The notes: generated by a model not told the origin, from the sequence alone. Shown: positions 16,513 through 25,841, counted from the stretch's first letter. The stretch is DNA of 64,000 nucleotides from Kordia algicida OT-1 (GCF_000154725.1 NZ_DS544873.1:3113397-3177396); one strand, 5' to 3'. A program made the numbers and translations.

Positions 16513-17406
16513 ATGAATATTTATATTCTTTCTATCAATTCTCGAATTTATTCTACGAATAGATTGTATCATGAAGCTGTAAAAAAAGGACATAATGTTC
16601 GTGTCGTCGATCACACTCGATGCGCTGTCGTTCTTGGCGAAGAAAAGAGACCACAAATTTATTTAGGACCTGAAAATATTACGGATGGCGTACATGCTAT
16701 TATTCCGCGTATTGGAACTTCCGTTACACGACACGGTGCGGCTATTGTAAAACAGTTTGAAATGAATGGCGCTTTTACAACTGCTAAATCTTTAGGAATT
16801 ATTCGTTCGAGAAATAAACTGCGTACGATGCAAATTTTGGCTCGAAAACGCATTCCAATTCCGAAAACTTTGTTTGCCAAAGATACTTCCAATATTAAAG
16901 AACATATCAAATTGCTTGGTGGCGCACCAATTATTATAAAGCTTCAAGAAGGAACACAAGGTTTGGGCGTCATGATTGCCGAGAGTAAAAAATCAGCAAA
17001 GTCTATTATTGAATCGCTGTACAATATGAATGTAAATATCATTCTGCAAGAGTTTATTGAGGAAGCAAACGGACAAGATATTCGCGTGTATATTGTGGGA
17101 AATAAAATTGTAGCGTCGATGATGCGTAGTAGCGATGAAGAAGATTTTAGAAGCAATGTACATCGTGGAGGAAAAACGGAATCGGTAACGCTGACAGAAT
17201 ATGAAAAGAAAATCGCCATTCACACGTCTAAAGTACTCGGATTGCCTGTGTGTGGCGTAGATATTATTCGTTCAAAACGTGGACCTTTGGTGATTGAAGC
17301 CAATTCTTCTGCAGGTTTAGAAGGCATTGAAAATCATACGAAAGTGAATATTGCAGGTGAGATTATTAAATATTTAGAAAAGAATGTTCGGAGATTCAGA
17401 AAATAA
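16513..17406 (+). CDS. rimK: RimK-type alpha-L-glutamate ligase (ATP-grasp)
   Basis: 297 residues from MNIYILSINSRIYSTNRLYHEA at 16513; the frame is open for 32 further codons upstream but only this start fits the family. It is a pre-ATP-grasp plus ATP-grasp protein. The glycine-rich ATP loop is KLQEGTQGLGVMIAES, followed by QEFIEEANGQDIRVYIVG and the metal-binding end PLVIEANSSAGLEGIE. RimK enzymes add glutamate residues to a protein (ribosomal protein S6 in Escherichia coli) or to small molecules; the substrate here is not evident. The last 23 bases overlap the aspartoacylase-like gene, so the two are coupled. Confidence 0.93.
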   Translation: MNIYILSINSRIYSTNRLYHEAVKKGHNVRVVDHTRCAVVLGEEKRPQIYLGPENITDGVHAIIPRIGTSVTRHGAAIVKQFEMNGAFTTAKSLGIIRSRNKLRTMQILARKRIPIPKTLFAKDTSNIKEHIKLLGGAPIIIKLQEGTQGLGVMIAESKKSAKSIIESLYNMNVNIILQEFIEEANGQDIRVYIVGNKIVASMMRSSDEEDFRSNVHRGGKTESVTLTEYEKKIAIHTSKVLGLPVCGVDIIRSKRGPLVIEANSSAGLEGIENHTKVNIAGEIIKYLEKNVRRFRK

Positions 17407-18349
17407 AACGATTATTATTTATGGCAAAAAAGTCAAGCCTGGCGAAGCAAAATGGATTCAGATTCCTATTGATCGTTTGCCCACAGGAACGCTGATTGAT
17501 ATTCCTATTTATGTATATAATGCAGCGAAACCAGGACCGACAATGTTGGTGCAAGGTGGTTTGCATGGCGATGAAATAAATGGTGTGGAAATTATCCGCA
17601 GAATGCTATTTGAAGGCTGTTATAAAATTAAAAGTGGCGCTGTGATTGTATTGCCTTTGCTAAATATTTTTGGATTTATTCATTTTTCACGTCAAGTGCC
17701 AGACGGAAAGGATGTCAACCGTAGTTTTCCAGGTGTTAAAAATGGTTCGCTTGCCGCGAGAATTGCCTATCAAGTAACGCATGAAGTGTTGCCACAGATT
17801 GATTTTGGAATCGATTTGCATACAGGCGGCGCAAAACGTAATAATCATCCACAGATTCGTTACACGGAAAGCATGCCTGAAAGTGAAAACTTAGCAAAAG
17901 TGTTTAATGCGCCTTTTTATTTTGCGACTTCACTGATTTCAAAATCATTCCGAAAAACGGCATACGATCAAAAGGTTCCGATTATTGTATATGAAGGTGG
18001 CGAAAGTATGCGATTTGATGAATATGCAATCAAGGAAGGTATTCAAGGAATTTTGAATGTGATGAAATACGCTGGAATGATTGACAAAATTGATCCAATG
18101 TTGATTGAGCGTGAAGAAAGTGAATTGCTAACCAAACGCAAATGGTTACGCGCACCAACCGCAGGAATGTTTGTTCCGCAAATATTGAATGGAAGTTCTA
18201 TAAAAAAAGGAGCAGTTTTAGGTTTTGTAACTGATACATTTGCCAATTACTGCGAAGCAATCAAAGCGCCGTATGATGGTTTTGTATTTTGTATCAACAA
18301 TCAAGCAGTGGTAAATTACGGAGATGCGTTGTTTCATGTTGGTTGTTAG
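17384..18349 (+). CDS. Succinylglutamate desuccinylase / aspartoacylase-family zinc hydrolase
   Basis: 321 residues. The zinc ligands are His61 and Glu64 (GLHGDEING) and His146 (GIDLHTGG). The substrate-binding Asn-Arg motif is at KDVNRSFPG (109-117), as in AstE/AspA-family M14-like deacylases. The C-terminal part has the family's beta-barrel segment. Overlap with rimK by 23 bases and the repeated pairing of such genes with rimK-type ligases suggest that it removes or exchanges an N-acyl or glutamyl group on the same target; this is inference. Arginine catabolism genes are not nearby. Confidence 0.9.
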   Translation: MFGDSENKTIIIYGKKVKPGEAKWIQIPIDRLPTGTLIDIPIYVYNAAKPGPTMLVQGGLHGDEINGVEIIRRMLFEGCYKIKSGAVIVLPLLNIFGFIHFSRQVPDGKDVNRSFPGVKNGSLAARIAYQVTHEVLPQIDFGIDLHTGGAKRNNHPQIRYTESMPESENLAKVFNAPFYFATSLISKSFRKTAYDQKVPIIVYEGGESMRFDEYAIKEGIQGILNVMKYAGMIDKIDPMLIEREESELLTKRKWLRAPTAGMFVPQILNGSSIKKGAVLGFVTDTFANYCEAIKAPYDGFVFCINNQAVVNYGDALFHVGC

Positions 18350-18691
18350 GTTCGCTTTGCTTTTAGACCTCTTCATTGTTAGATCGCCGCTTTTAGAACG
18401 CTTTGCTTTTAGAACGCGCTTTAGCGCTTTTAGACTTTTCTCTTTGTTTCGATATGGCTTTTAAACCTTCTAATTCTTGAAATTTTCAAACGTCACTTCG
18501 AGTGATTTTTCGTAATAAAATTAAGAAAAAATGTATCGAGAAGTACTTTAAAGTAATACATGTTAGATACGTCTGTGCGAGGAGTTTGCGACGTGGCAAT
18601 CTGTTTCTGTACTAGCAAAAGTTTTCTTTGAAAAATTCTCAATACTTTTACATTGAGCGTAGTCGAAATGCAATACTAAAATCTTTTTTCT
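18350..18691. repeat. Gene-free stretch with three kinds of dispersed repeat
   Basis: No gene is visible. Bases 18350-18440 contain several copies of GCTTTTAGA interspersed with CGCTTTGC and GCGCTTTAGCGC; related fragments recur at 33585, 34557-34580 and 41968. Bases 18488-18546 hold a copy of the AAACGTCACTTCGAGTGA...TATCGAGAAG family, also found at 29641, 46091 and 50485. Bases 18652-18672 hold a TTGAGCGTAGTCGAAATGC fragment. The stretch lies directly after the broken NACHT gene on that gene's 3' side. Confidence 0.65.
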
Positions 18692-19735
18692 TTACCAATC
18701 TAGCAATTCATTTTTCTCTTTTTCGGAATTGTTTTTTTCAAGTTGTTTTAGTTTTGCTAAAGCCCTGCCATAATTTAATCTATTTACATCTAATGTGAGG
18801 CTCAAAACCTCCATTAAAGTATTTGTAACGGTAAAATTTTCTGTAGTATTTAGTTCATTTTCAACATTATCATTCAACTCATACTTAAAATTTTCTTTCA
18901 AATTTTCTAAATGACCGACATTTTCCGCAATATACTCACTATCAATAAGATTAGAATACAAAGTACTTAGTAAATCAATTATAGTTTTATAAGGTTTAAA
19001 ATAATTTTTTAATACAAAACAGATCATATTTGATTCAGTCGAAAGAGAATAAGATAAACTATCAGAATCTCCATCTAATGAAAATTTTTCAGTAAGTCTG
19101 TTGTAAATATTAGATAAACTAGTCTCATTTGATTCATATTTTTTATACTCATTTTTTGTAGATGTTAATATAATACATTCTTCAACAGCAAAATGAAGTG
19201 TAATTCTATTTTTAATTAGAGCGTTTTCCTTTTTAAAATCTTCATACTTATTATTAGAGAAATTTTTAAATTCAATTAATAACCATTTTAAAATAGTATG
19301 CTCAAAACCTTTCCGATCTAATTCAGAATACAACAACAATACGTTAAAAAAACGTTGATTTCCTTCATCATGAAAAATCTTTTTTAGGATATCAATTCTA
19401 CTTTCTTTAGCATCTATCCAAATGAACTTAGCTGCAAAATAATCTTGTAATGATTTATGTGCCCATTTATAATTATTCCCTTCTTTTTTAAACAAAGGAA
19501 CCGTGTTTAATAAATCCTTTAAATAATCACTAGCTTTAAATTCTAGATCAGTAGTTTGTTTTTTAGCTTGCTCAATAAACTGAATGATTGAGTTTTTATC
19601 GTATTCAATTTTATTTGCTTTAGACGTGAAAAACCCCAAATATCTTAATACACGTTCAAAGTCATCAATATGGAGTTTACTATACTTTTCCCGTTTTAAA
19701 TAGCCTTCTTTAGATAAGTCGTGTGCTTCAAACAA
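18692..19735 (-). CDS. C-terminal part of a frameshifted NACHT NTPase
   Basis: 347 residues from the first possible start (TTG at 19735), but the frame is open back to about 19795. Reading it from there gives EYKKDIPVKKSQFYQKVYDALFEAH, the continuation expected after the NACHT helical region in the preceding gene. It continues with FERVLRYLGFFTSK and the WAHKSLQDYFAAKFIW segment, which matches the (H/F)xxxQEFLAA motif of NACHT winged-helix domains. The rest (about residues 120-347) is helical, of unknown family and without recognisable leucine-rich or TPR repeats. It is unlikely to be an independent gene; with the upstream half it makes a protein of about 659 residues. Confidence 0.8.
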   Translation of the reverse strand: MFEAHDLSKEGYLKREKYSKLHIDDFERVLRYLGFFTSKANKIEYDKNSIIQFIEQAKKQTTDLEFKASDYLKDLLNTVPLFKKEGNNYKWAHKSLQDYFAAKFIWIDAKESRIDILKKIFHDEGNQRFFNVLLLYSELDRKGFEHTILKWLLIEFKNFSNNKYEDFKKENALIKNRITLHFAVEECIILTSTKNEYKKYESNETSLSNIYNRLTEKFSLDGDSDSLSYSLSTESNMICFVLKNYFKPYKTIIDLLSTLYSNLIDSEYIAENVGHLENLKENFKYELNDNVENELNTTENFTVTNTLMEVLSLTLDVNRLNYGRALAKLKQLEKNNSEKEKNELLDW

Positions 19736-19792
19736 AGCATCATATACTTTTTGATAAAATTGACTTTTCTTTACCGGAATGTCTTTTTTGTA

Positions 19793-19800
19793 TTCAATAA
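19793..19800 (-). pseudogene. One-base frameshift joining the two NACHT halves
   Basis: On the minus strand the bases read TCT TAT TGA ATA; omitting one T gives TCT TAT GAA TAC, which joins KSY to EYKKDIPVKK without loss of homology-like sequence. The extra base is not in a long homopolymer. Confidence 0.75.
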
Positions 19801-20672
19801 GATTTATACAACAAGGAAACTAAAAAAGGATTACTTAAATACTCCTGTAATGAATCATCACTTGCTTTTAACTTTTCAATTAAGCTTTCTGCTATTTTAT
19901 GATGACCATAGGTATCGTATTTTTCTAATAACTCATACGCTTCTTCATTCTTTAAAGAATTCACATGGAACTTTTGAAAACCTCCAAAAGAAGCCAATGA
20001 AGTTTCAGGTCGTGATGTAATTAAGAAGTAATTATCTCCAGCTTTTTCTATGAAACTGTGTAATTCTTTTATCGTGAAATCTCTATCATTCAACGCTATT
20101 TCATCAAAACCATCAAATAGAAATATAAAATCGCCTTCGTTAATCAATTTTAGAATAACATCCTGATTGATTTTCTTTCCAATCGAAGACATTTGATTTT
20201 GTATTTCTTTTAAAATACTGTTTTTCTTCTTAATTTGACTCAATTCGATCAAGACTGGAATTCCTGCTTTTTCTTGAATGATAGACTGAAATAGTTTTTT
20301 GGTAATGGTTGATTTTCCCATTCCTGCGGCATCTTCGATAATTACTCTAGCGAAGTTTGGGAGTAAATTTTCTGGATAACTGTCTATCTTTATATGAATC
20401 TCCTCGTTTGTAATTCCCTCACGACAACTTATAGTTAATGGTTGATATAAAACTTCTAATAGTGTTTGCTTATTTGCAAACACCAAAGTATCTATTGTTA
20501 AAAACTTTGTATATCTTCTTTCTAAGTAGTCTTGCAACTGTTCTTCAACACCATTTTCCTTTATATTTTTAATTTCATACTTTCTGAATAATGCTTGTAT
20601 TTTTGGTAAAGCTATATCTTTTACGATAGGTAAAATTAAGTTGTCAAGTACTGATTCTCCGAATTCGCTCAT
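19794..20672 (-). CDS. N-terminal part of a NACHT-domain STAND NTPase
   Basis: 292 residues before a TGA stop. The N-terminal 100 residues are helical and of unknown family (possible effector or adaptor domain). The NACHT core follows: Walker A EDAAGMGKSTITKKLF (113-128), Walker B FIFLFDGFDEIA (182-193), sensor-like YFLITSRPET (215-224) and the start of the helical domain at LSNPFLVSLLY. Bacterial NACHT proteins are signal-transducing STAND ATPases, several of which protect against phage; that role here is inference. The frame stops at SY and resumes one base away at EYKKD, so the gene is broken or mis-sequenced. No partner gene is adjacent. Confidence 0.85.
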   Translation of the reverse strand: MSEFGESVLDNLILPIVKDIALPKIQALFRKYEIKNIKENGVEEQLQDYLERRYTKFLTIDTLVFANKQTLLEVLYQPLTISCREGITNEEIHIKIDSYPENLLPNFARVIIEDAAGMGKSTITKKLFQSIIQEKAGIPVLIELSQIKKKNSILKEIQNQMSSIGKKINQDVILKLINEGDFIFLFDGFDEIALNDRDFTIKELHSFIEKAGDNYFLITSRPETSLASFGGFQKFHVNSLKNEEAYELLEKYDTYGHHKIAESLIEKLKASDDSLQEYLSNPFLVSLLYKSY

Positions 20673-20776
20673 ATTTTAAAGTCATTTTCTACAACTCTAA
20701 AGTTAAGATAAAGATGACAACCAAGCAATGAGGTTTTCCGTAAAGAATATAGTTTTTCTTAAACAACTTTTTGTAC

Positions 20777-20800
20777 GATCTTGAATCAAGTTAAGATGAC
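20777..20800. repeat. Short palindrome of the TTCTGAAT-AGTTCAGAATGAC type
   Basis: GATCTTGAATCAAGTTAAGATGAC has ATCTT/AAGAT arms and resembles the palindromes at 32410-32434, 40187-40213, 40711-40760 and 41638-41660. It sits between the NACHT gene and the next lipoprotein gene. Confidence 0.5.
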
Positions 20801-20804
20801 GCTA

Positions 20805-21302
20805 CTAATTCTTATGCGTACTCACAATACGTGTCATTTTCCAATTTCCGTTATCGTTTTTCCAGATTGTAACAAACTTACTCGGAATCGATTTTGCTGT
20901 CGGTTCTAACTTATTAAAGAATTTGTGTTCGCCCATTTGAACTGCGCCATAACCTGCAATCGGATATACTTCCACACTTCCTTCAATTAACGTGCGTGTC
21001 ACTTTATCACAAATATTATTTTTCATAGCTTCCATAATTTGAGTTTTGGAAGTTGCCAATCCGCCTTTGTCATGAAAAAACTCAATATCTTCTGAAATAA
21101 GTTCCGCTTGCGTTTCTAAATCACAAGTATTATAGGCGTCAAAAAATCGTTTGTCCAACGCAACAATAGTGTTATATAATTCTTGATCTACTGGAACATA
21201 TTGTTCTTTGGCAACAATAGTTCGTTTGGATTTTGCTCTGATAGAAATACATGAAGTTGTAAAAATTGCTAACGCTAAAAATAGTAGTAATTTTGAGTTC
21301 AT
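20805..21302 (-). CDS. DUF4440 / SnoaL-like lipoprotein
   Basis: 165 residues. A lipoprotein signal ends in FTTSC (Cys18). The mature domain matches the NTF2-like DUF4440 fold: LYNTIVALDKRFFDAYNTCDLETQAELISEDIEFFHDKGG, then a central TLIEGSVEVYPI strand and the ending WKNDNGNWKMTRIVSTH. Such cone-shaped domains bind small ligands or act as enzymes, but catalytic residues cannot be assigned. Monocistronic, lying between the NACHT gene and a hydrolase gene in the same orientation. Confidence 0.85.
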   Translation of the reverse strand: MNSKLLLFLALAIFTTSCISIRAKSKRTIVAKEQYVPVDQELYNTIVALDKRFFDAYNTCDLETQAELISEDIEFFHDKGGLATSKTQIMEAMKNNICDKVTRTLIEGSVEVYPIAGYGAVQMGEHKFFNKLEPTAKSIPSKFVTIWKNDNGNWKMTRIVSTHKN

Positions 21303-21420
21303 TCTGTTCTGTTTTGATGATTGATACTATGTAATAGACAACCAATTTTTTTATTTGTTACAGAACATTCTGTATTTACATGTTGTAAAACGGTGAGATT
21401 ACTCCATAAATAATTCAAAC

Positions 21421-22110
21421 CTAAAAGAATCGAACAATACTTTCTCTCACTAAATCTGGCATTTCCAACGGAATCATATGTCCGCAGTTTTTTAAGATCG
21501 TAATGGTTGCTTTTGAAAGTTGTTGCTGTGTGTTTTTTACGTCATTAATATTGACTAACGCATCTTCTTTGGAAGCAATCACGTGAATTCGAGTTTGTAT
21601 TTTTGGTAGTTTTTGGGTTAAATCGACACGTTGCGAAGTTGCTTTAAGTTGTCTAACTAAAACATCTTTTCCCAATTCGGCATCCATATCTTTAATGACT
21701 TGAATTAACTCGTTATTTTGATGATTTTTTGGATGTAAAAACTGCAAAGCACGTGCTGTAGCAATTCCTTTATAATTGTGTTGCTCTAGAAAGTTGATCG
21801 TACTTTTTCGCAATTGCAACTCTTTAGCATCCAATCCATTCGCTGAAGCCGCAATAACAATCATTTTTTCAATTCGCTTTGGGTAAGAAATTGCAAAATG
21901 CATTGCTGCATACGCGCCCATCGAAAAGGCAACGACAAAGGCATTTTGCTCTAGTGTAGTTTCTAACAAAACGTCTATTTCATCAAAAGAAGTTGCCAAA
22001 GTTGTGTCTATAAAAATACATTCAAACTGTATCAAATCTTCACAAACCGATTCCCACAAAAGTGGTGTACACATCGTTCCCGAAAGGAAATAGAGTTTTT
22101 GTTTTTTCAT
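21421..22110 (-). CDS. Small alpha/beta hydrolase
   Basis: 229 residues without a signal peptide, so cytoplasmic. The nucleophile elbow is AFSMGAYAAM with Ser63; the catalytic acid is probably the Asp in SKEDALVN and the base the His in NCGHMIPLEMPD. It lacks a large cap domain (a short lid lies between about 95 and 165). It resembles MenH or carboxylesterase-like hydrolases in size, but the substrate cannot be assigned. It starts about 60 bases after the stop of the large BNR protein gene and may share its transcript. Confidence 0.85.
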   Translation of the reverse strand: MKKQKLYFLSGTMCTPLLWESVCEDLIQFECIFIDTTLATSFDEIDVLLETTLEQNAFVVAFSMGAYAAMHFAISYPKRIEKMIVIAASANGLDAKELQLRKSTINFLEQHNYKGIATARALQFLHPKNHQNNELIQVIKDMDAELGKDVLVRQLKATSQRVDLTQKLPKIQTRIHVIASKEDALVNINDVKNTQQQLSKATITILKNCGHMIPLEMPDLVRESIVRFF

Positions 22111-22170
22111 GTTTTAAAAGTTTAAAAAGTAACGTGTAAAATCATTTATTTTCTAAACTTTAAAAAAATA

Positions 22171-25029
22171 CTATTCAATAATTAGGTTTACAGAATCATT
22201 TCCGCCATTTCCAGAAATTTTAACCGAATACATTCCTTTTGGCAAATAATACATACCATTTTTCTTCTTCGGAATTTCCACGTCGTCCTCCGATTTTTTT
22301 AAATATTTTTTTCGTGCTTTTGCCGTAAGACTTAAATCGTAAATCCAAGTATTGAATCCTGCATCAGCATCAATTTCGTAAGTCATCAATTTCGTATCAT
22401 CCTCAAGAGAAATACTTACTTCGTAAGTTCCTCCTTTTTTCACGTAAAAGTTGATACTTTTTTCTGGAACATTTGGCGTTAACCATTTGCTCCATGTTGC
22501 TCCCCAAGACGATCTGTGCCGGACACTTTTCGTCGGGAAAACATACACGTTTTTATCTTTAACAGTCTTATCCGCTTTTTGCAAAACTTCAATGTTTGCC
22601 TTGTAAATAGATCTTCCGTGCGTTCCTATCAATAAGTCTTTTGCCCTTTTTTGCACTACGATATCATGTACAGCAACATTTGGTAGTCCGTTTTGAAAAG
22701 GTTGCCATGTTTTTCCCATATCCAAAGAAGCATAGGCGCCATTGTCTGTACCAAGATACAATACATTTTCATTTACAGGATCTTCCTTGATGACATTTAC
22801 TGGCGAATCTGGCACAGCATTTCCAATATTTGTCCATGTTTGCCCATAATCGTCAGACATGTATACATAACTGGTAAAATCGTCCCAACGATAGCCGTTT
22901 AAAGTGATATAAACACGTTCTTTTTTGTGAGCAGAAGCAATCACACGTGTCACCCATAAATCTTTTGGTAATCCGTTAGAGATATTTTGCCATTGGGCAC
23001 CACCATTTTTTGTTACATGAATCAATCCATCGTCGCTTCCCACATAAATCAATCCGAATTGAAAAGGTGATTCTGAAATACTTGTCAAGGTTCCGTATGC
23101 GACATTTCCTTTTTTTCCGCCTTTCGTTAAGTCGTCAGAAATGGTTTCCCAATCTGTTCCTTGGTTAAGCGATCTGTGCAGTTTATTTCCTCCTAAATAT
23201 AAAATATCTTGATTGTGAACCGATAGCTGAATTGGTGTTTGCCAATTGAATCTGTAAGGCGATTCACCTAATTCATGTTTTGGCTGAATATACTGTTGTG
23301 TACCACTTACACGATCAATTCGGAAGTAATTTCCAAACTGATAACCTGTATATACAATATTCGGATTACGTTTGTCCACTTGTACTTGCATTCCGTCTCC
23401 GCCCATAATTCGCTTGTACGGATATTGACCTTCTTCATGCCATTTTACCGAAGCTTCGTAGTTATTTGGACCAACCCAAACACCATTGTCTTGCAATCCG
23501 CCATACACTTTGTAAGGCGTTTGTTCGTCTGCATAAATTGCGTAAAACTGTCCAACTGCAGGCGTATTACACTTAATCCAATTATCGCCATTATCATACG
23601 AAATATTCACACCACCATCATTTCCGTTAATTAAATGATTCGGATTTTTTGGATTTACCCAAAGCGCATGATGATCTACGTGTACATTTTGTCCATTGAT
23701 CGATTTGAATGTTTTTCCACCATCTTGCGAACGCAAAATTGGAACTCCTGCAATGTAAATTTGATCTTGATTTTTTGGACTTACGCGAATCATTCCGAAG
23801 TAATAACCATACGAATACACAACATCATCCAAATAGTCGTCGTGCGTTTTTTTCCATGATTTTCCTCCATTAGTTGTTTTAAAAATTTGTGCGCCAATTA
23901 CAGGCGTGTCAAATAATAATGAGTTTGCATTTTCTAGATACTTTGCTAAGTCTTCAGGTTTTATCGTTCCTGCACGCACCAATTGTTTTACATTTTCTGC
24001 TCTGTACTTTTCTTGAAAACCGTTCATTTTCAAGTAGGTATTTAATTTTTTATCGGTAAGGTTTAAAAATGTTGCTGAAGACATCGTTTTAAAATCATCT
24101 TTTGTCAATGCTTTAGAATCACTTTTTTCTTTTTCTTTGGCTTCTCGCCTAAATTGACTGTCGTGAAATGCATATACTGTTTCATCGTTGTACACTGCCA
24201 ATCCAATTCGTCCAACGCCTTCACCTTCTGGAAAACCTGACTTATCACTTATTTTGCTCCAAGTATTTCCTGCATCTGTACTTTTATAGATTGCTGAATT
24301 TTCACCGCTTCCAACAAAATTCCAAGCTTTACGATCGCGCTCCCAAGAAGAAGCATATTGTACATTGAAATTGTTTGGCGAAACAGCCAAATCTACAATT
24401 CCCGTATCATTGTTAACAAACAACGTTTTGTTCCACGTTTTTCCGCCATCAGTCGTTTTGAAAATTCCGCGTTCAGCGTTTGGCGAATACAAATGCCCTA
24501 AAACTGCCACAACAACTTCATTTCCATTGTTTGGATTGATTAAGATTCTACTGATATGATGCGAATCTAGCAATCCCATATTTGTCCAATTTTTCCCGTT
24601 GTCGGTACTTTTTAGGATTCCGATTCCTGCATACGACGAGCGCGAAGAATTATTTTCTCCTGTTCCGACCCAAATAGTTTTCGAATTCCAATCGACAGCA
24701 ATATCACCAATATTTTGTGTTGGCGAACTGTCTAAAACAGGTTCAAACGTGGTTCCGTTATTTTTTGTGTACCACAATCCACCAGAAGCATAGGCAACAT
24801 AAAATTCGGTAGTATTGTTTGGGTTTACGTCCAAATCGACCACACGACCACTCATAATTGTGGGTCCAATGTTGGTAAATTCAATGTTTTTTACGGTAGA
24901 ATTTTTGGTAAGTTTCGCTTTTTCTTTTAGTGCATTTTGCACTTTTGCAGCCGGTGTCGGATTGCTTTGCGCGATGCTAATTTGAATTAGAAAAAGGAAT
25001 ACTGTAGAGAGTAAGATTTTAGGTTTCAT
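22171..25029 (-). CDS. Secreted VPS10/sortilin-like BNR-repeat beta-propeller protein
   Basis: 952 residues with a signal peptide (1-20, ending ISIAQ). The body consists of many BNR/Asp-box turns of the S-x-D-x-G-x-T-W type, for example KSTDNGKNWT, KTTDGGKTWN, KTTNGGKSWK, RSQDGGKTFK, MSDDYGQTWT and SLDMGKTWQ, forming one or two beta-propellers, followed by a beta-sandwich end. An inserted helical segment of about 80 residues (about 295-375) interrupts the repeats. The family is widely annotated as glycosyl hydrolase, but sialidase catalytic residues (Arg triad, Tyr/Glu) are not evident, so enzymatic activity is uncertain. No T9SS tail is seen, so it probably stays periplasmic. Confidence 0.88.
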   Translation of the reverse strand: MKPKILLSTVFLFLIQISIAQSNPTPAAKVQNALKEKAKLTKNSTVKNIEFTNIGPTIMSGRVVDLDVNPNNTTEFYVAYASGGLWYTKNNGTTFEPVLDSSPTQNIGDIAVDWNSKTIWVGTGENNSSRSSYAGIGILKSTDNGKNWTNMGLLDSHHISRILINPNNGNEVVVAVLGHLYSPNAERGIFKTTDGGKTWNKTLFVNNDTGIVDLAVSPNNFNVQYASSWERDRKAWNFVGSGENSAIYKSTDAGNTWSKISDKSGFPEGEGVGRIGLAVYNDETVYAFHDSQFRREAKEKEKSDSKALTKDDFKTMSSATFLNLTDKKLNTYLKMNGFQEKYRAENVKQLVRAGTIKPEDLAKYLENANSLLFDTPVIGAQIFKTTNGGKSWKKTHDDYLDDVVYSYGYYFGMIRVSPKNQDQIYIAGVPILRSQDGGKTFKSINGQNVHVDHHALWVNPKNPNHLINGNDGGVNISYDNGDNWIKCNTPAVGQFYAIYADEQTPYKVYGGLQDNGVWVGPNNYEASVKWHEEGQYPYKRIMGGDGMQVQVDKRNPNIVYTGYQFGNYFRIDRVSGTQQYIQPKHELGESPYRFNWQTPIQLSVHNQDILYLGGNKLHRSLNQGTDWETISDDLTKGGKKGNVAYGTLTSISESPFQFGLIYVGSDDGLIHVTKNGGAQWQNISNGLPKDLWVTRVIASAHKKERVYITLNGYRWDDFTSYVYMSDDYGQTWTNIGNAVPDSPVNVIKEDPVNENVLYLGTDNGAYASLDMGKTWQPFQNGLPNVAVHDIVVQKRAKDLLIGTHGRSIYKANIEVLQKADKTVKDKNVYVFPTKSVRHRSSWGATWSKWLTPNVPEKSINFYVKKGGTYEVSISLEDDTKLMTYEIDADAGFNTWIYDLSLTAKARKKYLKKSEDDVEIPKKKNGMYYLPKGMYSVKISGNGGNDSVNLIIE

Positions 25030-25215
25030 GGTTGGGTTTATTTAAAGTTTCAAAGTACTTAATGTTGCAAACTTGGCAAAATTTTGCTCGTTTTTTTAAC
25101 AATAGTTATTGATTTTTCAGCGTTTGTAACAATCAATTTTTAATTCTTCATAAAAAAATATCATTACAAACTTAAAATTGTTTGTATTTTTATCCTATTA
25201 CTTTCTATCGAATTT

Positions 25216-25803
25216 ATGACTATTACCACCACAAATTTGGAATTGTATTTGAAAAACTTCATCAAGGATGTTTCTTTGTATGATGAGATTCCCTTGATTT
25301 TGGAAGCATTCAACTATTTGCATTTACAAAAGAATGCGCTGTTTGTGGAAGAAGGCAAAATTTGTCCATATTTCTGCTTTATTGAAAGTGGCATTTTACA
25401 ACATAGTATTTTGGTTGAAGGTGAAGAAAAAACAACCTATCTCGCCTTGAAAAATTCCGCCACAGCGGCATTAAAAAGCTTCAGGCATCAAATTCCATCA
25501 CGCAAAAATATTAAAGCGATCAGTGATTGTGATTTGTTTGTAATCGATCAAAAAAACTTTCAAAAATTACTAGAAAGGAACGAAGCTTTTCACCGTTTTT
25601 ATTATAATTTAATAGAAAATCAAATCTACAGAATTGACGATTACCGCATTGATTTGTTGACTTTAACTCCTGAAGAACGCTATAAAAAACTTCTTGTTAA
25701 CGAACCAAAATTACTCAAAGAAGTTCCCTTGCATTATTTGGCTTCGTTTTTAGGAATTTCATCACGACACATGAGTCGCATTCGAAAGAATATTGTTTTG
25801 TAG
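25216..25803 (+). CDS. Crp/Fnr-family transcription regulator
   Basis: 195 residues. A cyclic-nucleotide-binding-like beta-roll occupies about 20-130 (ALFVEEGKICPYFCFIESGILQHS). A short helix-turn-helix lies at the end: LHYLASFLGISSRHMSRIRKNI. The phosphate-binding cassette of true cAMP receptors is not conserved, and no FNR-type cysteine cluster is present, so the ligand is unknown. This short form is frequent in Flavobacteriaceae. It is transcribed divergently from the BNR protein at 22171-25029 and could regulate it. Confidence 0.9.
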   Translation: MTITTTNLELYLKNFIKDVSLYDEIPLILEAFNYLHLQKNALFVEEGKICPYFCFIESGILQHSILVEGEEKTTYLALKNSATAALKSFRHQIPSRKNIKAISDCDLFVIDQKNFQKLLERNEAFHRFYYNLIENQIYRIDDYRIDLLTLTPEERYKKLLVNEPKLLKEVPLHYLASFLGISSRHMSRIRKNIVL

Positions 25804-25841
25804 AGTTTTGGTGTTTGAAATTACTTTTACATTTTAAATTT

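Noticed and set aside
18350-18691. Insertion sequence or transposon remnant next to the NACHT gene
   Set aside because: No transposase fragment, terminal repeats or target duplication can be recognised; only short dispersed repeats are present.
19793-19800. Programmed +1 frameshift at TAT TGA in the NACHT gene
   Set aside because: Tyr-tRNA would re-pair poorly on ATT and no stimulatory Shine-Dalgarno or prfB-type slippery site is seen; mutation or read error is simpler.
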